DNA from: Acidobacteriota bacterium
GTDB taxonomy: Bacteria; Acidobacteriota; Terriglobia; Terriglobales; Acidobacteriaceae
NCBI GenBank assembly: GCA_021779935.1
Contig: JAJXZT010000004.1
Location: forward strand, 20,229 to 84,228
Length of the DNA stretch: 64,000 nucleotides
Reading direction: 5' to 3'
Shown one piece after another: positions 55,725 through 64,000 of this stretch (position 1 is its first letter; each line of letters starts with the position of its first letter). The notes below the pieces were generated by a model, which worked only from the letters and a program-made list of their open reading frames with translations, was not told where the DNA came from and ran no database searches. A program made the position numbers and the translations under genes.

Positions 55725-56003
55725 CTAGCGCGCCAGCTTCTTCTCCATAACCATCGGCCGCTCGCTCTTGGGTGGGCGTCGTGCGCCGTTACGCAGGGAC
55801 TTGACGTCGAGCTTTAGCTCCGTGATGGTGCGACTCAGGGTGTTGCGATGCATCCCCAACTGGCGTGCCGCCTTGCACTGGTTGCCGTTGTTTTCCTCAA
55901 GCACGGTGAGGATAAAGCGCTTCTTGAATTCCCGGACTGCCTCCGAGTAGAGAATGCCGCTCTTGTACATCTGCAGTACCAATGCTTCCAGTTGGTCCTT
56001 CAC
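55725..56003 (-). CDS. Fis-type helix-turn-helix protein
   Basis: A 92-aa DNA-binding protein. It starts VKDQLEALVLQMYKSGI, a form common to small Fis-like proteins of this phylum, and ends in a Fis-type helix-turn-helix (CKAARQLGMHRNTLSRTI) with a basic tail. GTG at 56003 has GAGG five bases upstream and is preferred to a GTG at 56045. It is likely a nucleoid or transcription factor. It lies 87 bases downstream of cvpA on the same strand. Confidence 0.85.
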   Translation of the reverse strand: MKDQLEALVLQMYKSGILYSEAVREFKKRFILTVLEENNGNQCKAARQLGMHRNTLSRTITELKLDVKSLRNGARRPPKSERPMVMEKKLAR

Positions 56004-56089
56004 GTGAGCCTCGCTTGTTCGTGAATGCGATCTGATTTGTCGCACTCTCGTTATAAATCAAATATCGACCGCACTCGCCGAAACCAAAA

Positions 56090-56644
56090 TTATTTCTTTT
56101 CGTTCGTCCCGTTCTGCTGACTGGATGCCTTATCGCGAATCTGGTGCATGGCCTGAATTCCATCCTTGAACTTTTCCCGCAGCTCATATGGGCTGAGCCA
56201 CATGGCGCCGCGGCCGAGAACCAGGAAGTACTCGCCCAGTTGGGAACGCGCCAATTGCTGCGATCCGGGCCCGAAGCTGGCCATGCACATACACATGACC
56301 ATAACTACCAGCATCCCGCGAAGAACGCCAAATGCAGCTCCAAGCAGCCGGTCCATCCAGCGTAGTCCTACGCCCTGCACCGCCCAGCGGGTGATCCGGC
56401 CGATCGAACCGGCAATGATCACGACGGCAATAAAGATAATCAGGAACCCGGCGCTGTCCGCAACCCAATCGCTCTTGACGTATGGCGACAACCAGGCGCC
56501 CACGCGATGATAATTCCACGCGGCCAGCAGGTAACCGATGACCGCTCCCGCGAACGAAAAGATTTCAAAGAAAAAACCTTCGGCCGCGGCCGTCGCCACG
56601 GAAACCACCAAAATCAGAACGATGAACCAGTCGAGCCCAGTCAT
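56090..56644 (-). CDS. cvpA: CvpA family membrane protein
   Basis: A 184-aa CvpA/colicin V production-type protein with four predicted membrane segments (starting LDWFIVLILVVSVAT and GFFFEIFSFAGAVIGYLLA) and the RLLGAAFGVLRG motif. The family is linked to purine biosynthesis regions and envelope homeostasis. It starts three bases after the purC stop, so the two are one operon. The C-terminus is charged and probably cytoplasmic. Confidence 0.92.
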   Translation of the reverse strand: MTGLDWFIVLILVVSVATAAAEGFFFEIFSFAGAVIGYLLAAWNYHRVGAWLSPYVKSDWVADSAGFLIIFIAVVIIAGSIGRITRWAVQGVGLRWMDRLLGAAFGVLRGMLVVMVMCMCMASFGPGSQQLARSQLGEYFLVLGRGAMWLSPYELREKFKDGIQAMHQIRDKASSQQNGTNEKK

Positions 56645-56647
56645 GGG

Positions 56648-57574
56648 CTAGCCTCGCGGCAATTCACGTCCCGTAAGTTTCCGGTACGCTTCAACGTACT
56701 TCTCGGAAGTTCTTGCCTGCACGTCGGGCGGTAGCGCCGGGGCAGGCGGTTTCTTTTCCCACTTGATCTCTTCGAGATAGTCGCGCACGTACTGCTTGTC
56801 AAAGCTCTCCTGCGCGCGACCGGGAGAATACTTATCGGCGGGCCAGAAGCGCGACGAATCCGGCGTGAGAACTTCATCGCCAAGGATAATGCCGCGGGAG
56901 GTCCTGCCGAATTCAAACTTTGTGTCGGCGATAATAATACCGCGTGTTGCCGCGTAGTCCGCCGCTTTCTTGTAGATGCCGAGGGTCAAAGTGCGAAGCG
57001 TCTCGGCGTCGGCTGCGCCAACATGTTTGACCATCTCATCGAACGAGATGTTCTCATCGTGACCGCTGACGGCCTTGGTAGAGGGAGTGAAGATCGGCTC
57101 CGGCAACTTATCGGACTCCTTCATGCCGGCAGGCAGCTTGATTCCACAAACCGCGCCAGTCTTCTGGTACTCCTTCCATCCCGACCCGGAGAGATAGCCG
57201 CGAACGACACATTCCACCGGGAACATCTCGGCCTTAATGACCATCATGGAGCGCCCACGAAGCGCATCGGCGTGCGTGCGCACCTCGGCCGGATACTCGT
57301 CCACGTTGGCGGTCACCAGATGGTTCGGCACCACGTCTTTCAGGAACTCAAACCAGAACAAGGACAGTTGGGTGAGCACGCGTCCCTTCTCCGGAATGCC
57401 GGAGGCAAGCACGTAATCAAAGGCGGAGATGCGGTCCGTGGCGACGAAGAGCAGGTGTTCTTTGCCCACGGTGTACACATCGCGGACCTTCCCGCTGGCG
57501 TGAAGCTTGAGATCGTGGAAGCCGGTCTGCAACAGAACGTTTGCTGAGTTCGTAGTATTCACAGATCTTTTCAC
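56648..57574 (-). CDS. purC: Phosphoribosylaminoimidazole-succinocarboxamide synthase (SAICAR synthetase)
   Basis: A 308-aa ATP-dependent ligase that joins CAIR and aspartate in purine synthesis. Family motifs are seen: [38 protein letters not shown] and [12 protein letters not shown]. Either GTG at 57574 or GTG at 57562 may be the start; neither has a good ribosome binding site. The strong promoter at 57592-57619 would give a leader of only about 10-25 bases. cvpA follows directly. Confidence 0.95.
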   Translation of the reverse strand: MKRSVNTTNSANVLLQTGFHDLKLHASGKVRDVYTVGKEHLLFVATDRISAFDYVLASGIPEKGRVLTQLSLFWFEFLKDVVPNHLVTANVDEYPAEVRTHADALRGRSMMVIKAEMFPVECVVRGYLSGSGWKEYQKTGAVCGIKLPAGMKESDKLPEPIFTPSTKAVSGHDENISFDEMVKHVGAADAETLRTLTLGIYKKAADYAATRGIIIADTKFEFGRTSRGIILGDEVLTPDSSRFWPADKYSPGRAQESFDKQYVRDYLEEIKWEKKPPAPALPPDVQARTSEKYVEAYRKLTGRELPRG

Positions 57575-57591
57575 TGAAATTTCGTAGAGGG

Positions 57592-57619
57592 ATTTTAACC
57601 AGATGATCTATTTTGTCAA
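57592..57619 (-). promoter_or_regulatory. Strong sigma70-type promoter of purC-cvpA
   Basis: On the minus strand TTGACA (57614-57619), 16-base spacer, TAAAAT (57592-57597). Transcription would start near 57585, only about 10 bases before the first GTG of purC. Confidence 0.75.
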
Positions 57620-57687
57620 CGACAGGCCACATTCGTAAAGCTGACCAAGTAGTACATCCTAGACAAAAGTGTTGACAAAAACACTAT

Positions 57688-57724
57688 ATCGCTGAAATCC
57701 GCATCTGGAGCGGGTTTCAGCGAT
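57688..57724. repeat. 15-bp hairpin upstream of the purC promoter
   Basis: Arms ATCGCTGAAATCCGC and GCGGGTTTCAGCGAT pair along 15 bases with one G-T wobble and a 7-base loop. A smaller AGTGTT/AACACT dyad lies next to it (57668-57685). The remainder of the interval 57725-57819 shows nothing notable. Confidence 0.7.
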
Positions 57725-57819
57725 GACAGCACCCGCATGGCTTACGCATGCATGAGGAATCGGTACTCAAAAATTAAGATCACACTTGATGGATGCTGGC
57801 AAGTCTTTTGGGTCATGAA

Positions 57820-57846
57820 AAACAGGCGCGGGAATGAACCCGCGCC
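57820..57846 (-). terminator. Terminator of smc
   Basis: Perfect 8-bp stem GGCGCGGG/CCCGCGCC with loop AATGAA (palindromic on both strands). On the minus strand it is followed by TGTTTTTC, so it ends smc transcription, 26 bases after the stop. Confidence 0.85.
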
Positions 57847-57871
57847 CTCGATATCACACCGGCGAATTTGA

Positions 57872-60800
57872 TCAGGCGGTGGCCGCCCTGGGCAACGGCT
57901 TGTCCTGTTCGCTTCCTCCGAAACGTACGGAGACGACGCGCGAAACTCCGGGCTCCTGCATCGTGACGCCGTACATCACCGGGGCAATCGACATCGTGCG
58001 CTTGCTGTGGGTGATGATGATGAACTGCGTCTGTCCGGACATCTCCTTCACCAGCTCGTTGAACCGCGCCACGTTGGTCTCGTCGAGCGGCGCATCGACC
58101 TCGTCGAGGATGCAGAATGGGCTGGGCGCGAACTGGAAGATGCCGACCAGCAACGCCAGCGCCGTGAGCGCCTTCTCTCCACCGGAAAGCAGCAGCACGT
58201 TCTGCAACTTCTTTCCTGGTGGCGAAACCACGATATCGATACCACTCTCCGCCGAGTTCTCTTCGTCGGTCAGCTTCATGAATGCCAACCCTCCGCCGAA
58301 GAGCTTCTTGAAGGTCTGCTGGAAGTTCTCGTTGATGGCGTTGAAGGCCGTCTCGAACTTCTCGCGCGTAATCAGATCGATTTCCTTGATTGTGTTCTGC
58401 GTGTTCTCGATCGACTCGAGCAGGTCGCGACGCTGGGTTTCCAGGAATTCGTGACGCTGTTCCGTCTCCTTGAATTCCTCCAGCGCCATCATGTTGACCG
58501 GTCCCATGTTTTCGAGACGCGTACGCATTTCGCGATAGGCGGTATCTTCGGCCACCAGTTCGTCGCCGGCAACCTTGACGATCGCTTCATCCGCCAGCAA
58601 TTCGTCCTTCGTCGTGCTCAGCTCCTGCACGCATGTTTCGGACATGTGCTCGATATCGCTCTGCAGCCTGGCGGCGTGAGCGGCCAGATCTCCGCGCTTG
58701 TCGCGAACCTGGTCAAGCACTTCACGGGCACTCTTCAACTCCAGTTCGATTTCCGCAAGGCGAGCGCGTACCCCTTCGTTTTCCGCGACCAGTTCGGTTT
58801 CGCGCAGCTGCAGCAGTTCACGCTCCGCGGTCCACTCAACGCTCTGCGCGGCGATACGTTCGTTTTCCTGCTCGCGCTGCGCCTTTTCCGCCGTGGCCGA
58901 TTCCACCTGTCCCTGGAGACTGTGCAGGCGGTGGTTCACCTCGGAAACCATGGACTGGATGCGGGCCAGCGATGAGGCGGCAGAGCGGCGGCGCTCCTCC
59001 AGTCCAGCGACCCGCGCCATCACCTCGCTGGCGGCCTGCGCTGCGGCGTCGCGTGCACTCCGCAGTTGAGCCAGTTGTTCCTGGCTCGCGCTCATTTCGG
59101 CCTCTAGCTGGATTCGGCGTTCTTCGTGGGCTGCGAGCTCCTGCTGTCTTGCCCCGATGAACTGTTCACGTTCGGATTTCTCGGACGCAACGCGCTGCAA
59201 TTCACGCTCGTAAGTGCCGAGCCGTTCGCGCACACGCGCCATTTCATTCTCAAGCTGACGCAGGCTGTGGCTGCTGGTCATGGCCTGCTTTTCCGCATCG
59301 CGCCGGTCGTTCTCCAGCCGGTCCAGCAGCACGGTCAGCTCGGAGATCTCGCGGCCAAGGAGCAGCACCTTCGATTCCTGCTCGCCCAGCGTACGATCCA
59401 GGTCGGCAATCTGGCGCAGCACTTCGCGCAGTTCGCGCTTCATCGCCAGCGGCCCTTCCTTGCGCTGCTTGCCGCCGGTGACGGTGACGTTGTGGAAGCA
59501 CTCTCCCGACTGCGCGAGGAAGAACGCATCGGGATTCTCCAGCGCAAACGCACGTCCGGTCTGCGCGTCGGGAACGATATAGCCCTTGCCCAGCTTCGGC
59601 AGAACAACTTCCAGGGACTTGCCGAATCCGTTGAGCACGCGAATGCAATTCTTCAGGGGCACGATGCCGCTGTAGTGGGCATTCTGCTGCGTGCTCTCAT
59701 CGATCACGAACGAGAACTTTGCCTGCGAATCGTTGGGATGGACTAGGAATGTCGCGCGCCCATCAACGTTGGTGCGCAACAGGTTCAGGCCCTCGTCGGC
59801 CGAAGCCCACGATTTCACGACGACGAAATTCAACTCGTCGCGCAGGAAGTCGTCGACGACGGTTTCGTACTGGTCTTCCACTTCGAGGAAGTCGGCGAGA
59901 ACACCGGCGGGGGCCATGCCTCCCTGCATCTGCCCCGACTGGAAGAGACGGCGCACGGATTCGGTTGAGTAGCCGTGCTCGTTAATAACCGCTTCCAGCG
60001 ATGCGCGCTTGCCCTGCAACGTGGCAAACTCCGAACGCATGCCGTCAAGCCTACGCTTGCCTTCCGTCTCTGCCTCACGTTTTTCCGCCAACAGCTTGCG
60101 CGCGCCGGCGATCTGCGCCACGACGGAATTCACATGCTGTGTGGCGGATTCAAATTCGAACGTCGCCTGTCCGCGCTGGCCGCCAAAGGTTTCCAACTGC
60201 TGGTTGGAGGTTGAGAGTTCACTTTGCAGCCGGTTGGTTTCGCGCTCGAGCGCCGCGATGCGTTCCTCCGCCTGGGTGATGCGGTTGCGAACGTTGGACG
60301 CGGAAGAGTGCGCATCGAGAATGGCGCGACGATGGTGTTCCTGCGTGCTCTCCAGGTCGGAGAGGGCAGTGGTCGCAGCGCGAGCATCTTCCTGGCGCTG
60401 ACGAAGTTCCGCCTGCGCGCCGGCAACATCAGCCGCCGCCGACTCGAGCACCTGCTCATTGCTGGTGAGCTCTTCCTGAAGGCGCGCCAGTTGCTCGGTG
60501 GTCTGGGCGATCTCTGCCTCGGCTCCCGCAGTGCGGGCGGCGAGTTCCGCGCAGCGCTCCTCGTTGGTACGAGTGCGGGCTGCGGCGCGATCCATCTCCA
60601 AGTTTACCTGGTTGAGCCGCTGGCGAGTCTCCGCCGTCTCGGTGTCAATGGCGTAGCCGCGCTGTGTGCGCTCCGTGTGCTCGGTCTCCATGCCCTGCAC
60701 GGCTTCGCCGCGGGTGTGGAGTTCTTCTGCAAGCGAGATCAGCTCTGCTTCGAGTTGCGAAGCCTGCTGCTGCAATTCGGTGAAGCGGCTGGCGAGCACG

Positions 60801-61897
60801 ATACGCAGCTTGGCGCGCATCTCGTCGCGCAGACGGCCATAACGCTCGGCCTTGGCTGCCTGGCGCTTCAACGAATTCATCTGGCGAGTGACTTCGTCGA
60901 AGATGTCATTGATGCGCGCGAGGTTTGCCTTGGCATCCGCAAGGCGAGCTTCCGCCAGGCGCTTGCGCGTCTTGAACTTCGTGATGCCCGCAGCTTCTTC
61001 GAGAATTGCGCGTCGGTCAGTCGGCTTCGAGCTGAGAATCTGCCCGATGCGCCCCTGTTCGATCAGCGCATACGACTCCGGTCCAAGGCCGGTGCCGAGG
61101 AAGATGTCATGCACATCGCGCAGTCGGCAGAGCTTTCCGTTGAGCAGATATTCGCTCTCGCCCGAGCGGAAAAGTCGACGCGTGACGACAATTTCGCCGC
61201 GCTTGATCGTGTTGTTCTTGAACTTGCGGCGACGGATCTTCAACACGACCTGCGGGCCTTGCGTCGAAGCCTCCGCGTTTTCGCTGCTTTCCGCTACGGC
61301 GGCGGGAGCATGGTCGTCGGAGGCCGCTTCCGACGGAGCGGCCCCCCCAGCAGCTTCTGCTGCCGGGGAGTTCGCTTCGCCCGGATCATCCGCGGGTGCG
61401 GCGTCCGGGTTGGCATCGCCGTTAGCGGACGGCGTGCCAGCGGCGGCGGAAAGCTTGTTTGCAGGGACTTCGATTTCAGTGACCTGACCGGGGCGCACGT
61501 CCTCCGTGTATTCCTCGAGGTCCCGTGCGCGATTGGCACGCAGCTCTGTCTCGTCCCAATCGTCGCCTGCGGGCATTTCGTCCTGAATTTCTATCTCGGG
61601 CTCGGTGACGTCGCCGCCTTCATAGACCTGCGGGTCAATGAGGTGCAGCGTGACCTCCGCCATGCCGGTGGGCTTGCGGTCGCGAGTACCGGCAAAGATG
61701 ACGTCTTCCATGCGCGCACCGCGCAGTGACTTGGCCGATTGCTCGCCAAGCACCCAGGCGATGGCATCCGAGATGTTCGACTTGCCGCACCCGTTCGGTC
61801 CAACGATGGCAGCAATGCCTTCGCCGGAGAACTTCAGTTCGGTGCGATCGCAAAAGGACTTAAAGCCCAGGATCTGGAGCTTTTTCAGTTTCAGCAA
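57872..61897 (-). CDS. smc: Chromosome partition protein SMC
   Basis: A 1341-aa condensin-type ATPase for chromosome compaction and segregation. Head: Walker A GPNGCGKS at 33-40; signature LLLSGGEK and Walker B FCILDEVDAPLDE near the C-terminus. Two long coiled coils flank a hinge (about residues 640-770). Between the N-terminal head strands there is an unusual Ala/Pro/Glu/Asp-rich insertion (about 91-215) where most SMCs have a short loop. TTG at 61897 is chosen: AGGAG lies seven bases upstream and the reading MLKLKKLQILGFKSF matches the family. A longer frame to 61963 has no support. ScpA and ScpB are not in this window. Confidence 0.95.
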   Translation of the reverse strand: MLKLKKLQILGFKSFCDRTELKFSGEGIAAIVGPNGCGKSNISDAIAWVLGEQSAKSLRGARMEDVIFAGTRDRKPTGMAEVTLHLIDPQVYEGGDVTEPEIEIQDEMPAGDDWDETELRANRARDLEEYTEDVRPGQVTEIEVPANKLSAAAGTPSANGDANPDAAPADDPGEANSPAAEAAGGAAPSEAASDDHAPAAVAESSENAEASTQGPQVVLKIRRRKFKNNTIKRGEIVVTRRLFRSGESEYLLNGKLCRLRDVHDIFLGTGLGPESYALIEQGRIGQILSSKPTDRRAILEEAAGITKFKTRKRLAEARLADAKANLARINDIFDEVTRQMNSLKRQAAKAERYGRLRDEMRAKLRIVLASRFTELQQQASQLEAELISLAEELHTRGEAVQGMETEHTERTQRGYAIDTETAETRQRLNQVNLEMDRAAARTRTNEERCAELAARTAGAEAEIAQTTEQLARLQEELTSNEQVLESAAADVAGAQAELRQRQEDARAATTALSDLESTQEHHRRAILDAHSSASNVRNRITQAEERIAALERETNRLQSELSTSNQQLETFGGQRGQATFEFESATQHVNSVVAQIAGARKLLAEKREAETEGKRRLDGMRSEFATLQGKRASLEAVINEHGYSTESVRRLFQSGQMQGGMAPAGVLADFLEVEDQYETVVDDFLRDELNFVVVKSWASADEGLNLLRTNVDGRATFLVHPNDSQAKFSFVIDESTQQNAHYSGIVPLKNCIRVLNGFGKSLEVVLPKLGKGYIVPDAQTGRAFALENPDAFFLAQSGECFHNVTVTGGKQRKEGPLAMKRELREVLRQIADLDRTLGEQESKVLLLGREISELTVLLDRLENDRRDAEKQAMTSSHSLRQLENEMARVRERLGTYERELQRVASEKSEREQFIGARQQELAAHEERRIQLEAEMSASQEQLAQLRSARDAAAQAASEVMARVAGLEERRRSAASSLARIQSMVSEVNHRLHSLQGQVESATAEKAQREQENERIAAQSVEWTAERELLQLRETELVAENEGVRARLAEIELELKSAREVLDQVRDKRGDLAAHAARLQSDIEHMSETCVQELSTTKDELLADEAIVKVAGDELVAEDTAYREMRTRLENMGPVNMMALEEFKETEQRHEFLETQRRDLLESIENTQNTIKEIDLITREKFETAFNAINENFQQTFKKLFGGGLAFMKLTDEENSAESGIDIVVSPPGKKLQNVLLLSGGEKALTALALLVGIFQFAPSPFCILDEVDAPLDETNVARFNELVKEMSGQTQFIIITHSKRTMSIAPVMYGVTMQEPGVSRVVSVRFGGSEQDKPLPRAATA

Positions 61898-62766
61898 CTG
61901 TGGACTCCTTGCGTGCTCGCGCTTGCCATCGCAGAGCAATCTCCCGTTTCGCGAGAGATACACTCGGCGAAGGTTCGCCAGGTAAGGGTCGTTCGCTGCC
62001 GCCGGTCATCCAGCGGCAACATGCGCCGCGGACTATTCCATTCGGCAGAGACTGCAACCCGATCGTTGGCCCCATTCGTAACCCGGAATCTCTGAAAAAG
62101 CGAGACCCGAAAGCGAGTGGACCGCCGGTCATCGGCCCGTTGGATGTTGCCGCCGGATCGACTCCGGAACAGCAACGTACCGCAGGGCGGCCCTTCGCGC
62201 TTCAATATCCGGTCAATTTCCGTGCCGCTGGCAACGCGGCTATCGGAAGCGCCGGGACGAAGAAGCGCTTGCATCGCGAGCGGTGGCTGGTTCCGGGCGG
62301 TGTAGTCACGCCGGGGACTCCCTTGGGCCGAGACCAAAACTGCTGGCTCGGGGGCGGGGAACCGCCGCGCAAGTTGAAGGTAGAGTACCGACGTAGATGG
62401 CGGGGCGTCAAGTATCAAAACACGAGATATAGGGGGTCGCTTCCCGTAAATACCATTCCTAGACAGAGCTTTGCAAAATATGTGTGGAAAACTCAGTAGT
62501 GCACTGATTTTTGTGCAAGATACAGCCCAATCCTCATGCACTACTTCTTGTGCAAATCCACGGAACCACACACTGGATGCATTCGTCTGGAGAGGCACGT
62601 CAGGGAAGGAGAACCGCTTGAGCAAGGAAAAGCGTACTGCGAATCGAAACGCGAAGCAATAGAAAAGCAGTAGTGACGCGGGGAAATAGAATTTTCCACA
62701 TGACGTTCCACGATCCCCGAGTGAATGGGTTTCACTTCCGTGCCATCACAAGAAGCAAGGTTGTGC
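61898..62766. other. Gene-free interval upstream of smc
   Basis: About 870 bases without a recognised gene. A minus-strand promoter-like pair TTGACG-18-TACTCT (62382-62411) would give smc a leader of roughly 480 bases. A 127-codon minus frame (61891-62274, ATG start) ends 7 bases inside smc and shows some third-position bias, but no family was recognised, so it is not called. Near 62500-62555 there is a tandem dyad. Confidence 0.4.
62500..62555. repeat. Two direct repeats, each a TGCAC-N8-GTGCA dyad
   Basis: The 19-base unit TGCAC(T)...TTGTGCAA occurs at 62500-62518 and 62537-62555, with 37 bases from start to start (about 3.5 helical turns). Each unit contains inverted TGCAC/GTGCA. This is the look of paired operator sites. 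Confidence 0.7.
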
Positions 62767-62794
62767 TTGAATGCTGAGAAGACGCACATATACT
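62767..62794 (+). promoter_or_regulatory. Promoter giving a leaderless mRNA
   Basis: TTGAAT (62767-62772), 16-base spacer, TATACT (62789-62794). Transcription would start near 62801, essentially at the ATG at 62803. No ribosome binding site precedes that ATG. Confidence 0.6.
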
Positions 62795-62802
62795 CGTTGC
62801 CC

Positions 62803-63837
62803 ATGAAACGGACAATTCTTGTGTGCGTTGGTTTGTGCCTAGCGATGATCACTCCCGCTCTCGCGAAAGACAAAGCCAAGATGAAGGAGGAGGCCAGGGC
62901 GCTGATTGAACAAGCCATTCAGGTAAGCAACCTGCACGGGCCGGGGTCAGGTCCGTATGAGCTTGAGGCGACGGAAACCATGCCGTCACGGCACCAGGAA
63001 GTGAAGTACGTGGTCTACAGCGACGCCTCCTCCTATCGGGAAGATGCTACCTTCAACGGTCAAACCGAGGAGAGCGTGAGAATTGGGGCGGACCTTTGGA
63101 AACCGGCGCGGACACACATTCCGGTCGATATGTTTTGGGAGTCCCGCTCTATCGCGAATCCTCTTCTTGTTTTGCGCGACGCGCTGAAGGAAAAAGTCAC
63201 CGGAGTTATCGATTTGAAGTCGGGAGGATCCGACCTGAAGTGCGTGAAATCGATTGAGGGAGTGTACCGCCGTCACGAGATGTGTTTCGACCCTACGACC
63301 GGCGCGCTGCTTGTTTCAAAAACTTCCTGGCCTAGTATCTTTCCGCCGGGTGGATCGTTGTTTAACGGACACCCCCAAGGCGGCACGGACATTGTAACGT
63401 TCGGCAATTATGAGTCGTTCCGTGGTGTGTTGATCCCGATGCAGATGCAGGTCATCCACGACGGGGCCGTGGACACCAGTTGGAAAATCACAAATATTGC
63501 CCCCCTGAAAACTCCCGAAGCCCCATCGTTATTTGCGAAACCTGCGGGCGCGGAAGAGTGGCCCTATTGCGACAACATGAGTTTCGTCGGAACCGATCCG
63601 ATCATGCTCCCCGGCGACAGTCTATCGAAGTTGCGAAGCCTGAAGGATGTCGCTCTACAGCTGACGATTTCTCACAAGGGAAAAGTAACCGAAGGATATG
63701 TGATCTCCGAGCAAAAGCGAGGAGATGGAGGAGCATTTCTAAAGATTCTCTCGAGGCACCATTTTCAACCGGCACTGTGCAACGGGAAGCCTATTCGAGG
63801 AGAGTTGATCCTCGCGCTCTACGGCCCCAACCACTAG
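62803..63837 (+). CDS. Exported protein with TonB-like C-terminal domain
   Basis: A 344-aa protein. The signal peptide (to about residue 21, ending TPALA) is followed by a beta-rich region with several Trp and Cys residues (about 45-250). The C-terminal 60 residues (LQLTISHKGKVTEGYV, HFQPALCNGKPIRGEL) match the fold pattern of the TonB C-terminal domain seen in many energy-transducer-like proteins of this phylum, where it is often detached from ExbBD. ATG at 62803 is used since it opens a clean signal peptide; no ribosome binding site is seen. It lies 40 bases from an IS5 left end. Function unknown. Confidence 0.72.
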   Translation: MKRTILVCVGLCLAMITPALAKDKAKMKEEARALIEQAIQVSNLHGPGSGPYELEATETMPSRHQEVKYVVYSDASSYREDATFNGQTEESVRIGADLWKPARTHIPVDMFWESRSIANPLLVLRDALKEKVTGVIDLKSGGSDLKCVKSIEGVYRRHEMCFDPTTGALLVSKTSWPSIFPPGGSLFNGHPQGGTDIVTFGNYESFRGVLIPMQMQVIHDGAVDTSWKITNIAPLKTPEAPSLFAKPAGAEEWPYCDNMSFVGTDPIMLPGDSLSKLRSLKDVALQLTISHKGKVTEGYVISEQKRGDGGAFLKILSRHHFQPALCNGKPIRGELILALYGPNH

Positions 63838-63877
63838 AAATCCATTACTGAACGGTGCCAGGCGGAAGCAGGTCTAA

Positions 63878-64000
63878 GGACACTCTGAATAAGTTCTCTA
63901 CTTTCCACAAGCGAACAAGGTAAAGTGCAGCCAGATGAACACTCACTGGCGACAGGGGACCTTGGCGATGGCGACGGGATTCGAGCGGTACGGGAAGAAG
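63878..64000 (+). mobile_element. IS5-family insertion sequence, left end, cut by window edge
   Basis: The proposed left end begins GGACACTCTGAATAAGT directly after CTAA (63874-63877), which fits the YTAR target of IS5 elements. The transposase reading frame starts about 57 bases in. The right end, terminal repeat and target duplication are outside the window, so the exact border is inference. Confidence 0.6.
63935..64000 (+). CDS. IS5-family transposase, N-terminal fragment
   Basis: The frame from ATG at 63935 (or 63968) runs to the window edge and contains the N-terminal motif GFERYGKK, typical of IS5-type DDE transposases (usually followed by TRR). Only 22 residues are present, so the catalytic residues cannot be checked. 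Confidence 0.65.
   Translation, partial: MNTHWRQGTLAMATGFERYGKK

Noticed and set aside
57672..57690. Plus-strand TTGACA at 57672 as promoter
   Set aside because: The only TATA-like box lies 8 bases away, and no plus-strand gene follows.
60224..61729. 501-codon plus-strand frame within smc
   Set aside because: Antisense shadow of the coiled-coil coding region; no family features.
61891..62274. 127-codon minus-strand frame just before smc
   Set aside because: Overlaps smc by seven bases and has some G/C bias at third positions, but no recognisable family and no ribosome binding site; kept only as a note. It was considered as a ribonuclease P protein and did not fit.
62483..62700. Two TTTTCCACA boxes (62483-62491 minus, 62692-62700 plus) as DnaA boxes of an origin
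   Set aside because: Each differs from the consensus by one base, there are only two, and no dnaA, dnaN, rpmH or gidA gene is near.

Overview
This is a bacterial chromosome window of fairly high G+C content (estimated by eye, not computed). It looks like an Acidobacteriota (Terriglobia-type) genome. The clues are the mix of families: a secretin fused to a cohesin-like domain, a Ser/Thr kinase with TolB and TPR parts, a DUF5117-type metzincin, M13 and M1 peptidases and many BNR-repeat proteins, together with several families of dispersed intergenic repeats. The assignment is inference from gene content; no marker gene was compared. No rRNA, CRISPR array or prophage was seen. One tRNA is present. 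An insertion sequence of IS5 type begins at the right edge.

Layout. 1-6.8 kb: the 3' part of argS, a composite dispersed repeat, an orphan 474-aa gene with a small divergent neighbour, repeat-rich DNA, then smpB-pepA on the minus strand. 7-10.4 kb: a secretin and two pseudopilins (type II secretion or type IV pilus related). 10.5-13.5 kb: hutU-hutI for histidine breakdown. 13.7-16.7 kb: a secreted M1 aminopeptidase, its terminator and tRNA-Phe. 16.8-20.4 kb: an HxlR regulator with a dyad operator, a PhnB-like VOC protein, and a compact run of BNR protein, MoaD/ThiS sulfur carrier and MoeB-rhodanese. 20.4-27.1 kb: a TonB-dependent receptor and an exported BNR protein on the minus strand, divergent from a large exported orphan protein. 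27.5-32.4 kb: signalling genes, namely an XRE/S24-like regulator, a Ser/Thr kinase and an FHA-GAF-PP2C phosphatase. 32.6-39 kb: a five-gene hoxEFUYH operon for an NAD-linked [NiFe]-hydrogenase, in which HoxF is fused to a complete GltD-like FAD/NAD(P) oxidoreductase. 39-45.7 kb: an RND efflux operon divergent from a TetR regulator. 45.8-51.3 kb: two zinc metallopeptidases separated by a second composite repeat. 51.5-56 kb: DUF948-like, YtxH, DinB, SDR, TPR and Fis-like genes. 56-62 kb: cvpA, purC and smc. 62.8-64 kb: an exported protein with a TonB-like C-terminus and the edge of the IS5 element.

The most notable system is the hydrogenase. HoxE, HoxF and HoxU form a diaphorase module and HoxY and HoxH a hydrogenase module. 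The GltD-like extension adds a second flavin, a second nucleotide site with features of NADPH binding, and extra iron-sulfur cysteines. This suggests an enzyme that connects H2, NAD(H) and NADP(H), possibly by electron bifurcation. Other points of interest are two colinear copies of a long composite intergenic repeat, a secretin-cohesin fusion, the BNR/MoaD/MoeB gene set, a tandem dyad element in a gene-free stretch upstream of smc, and promoters that predict leaderless or nearly leaderless mRNAs.
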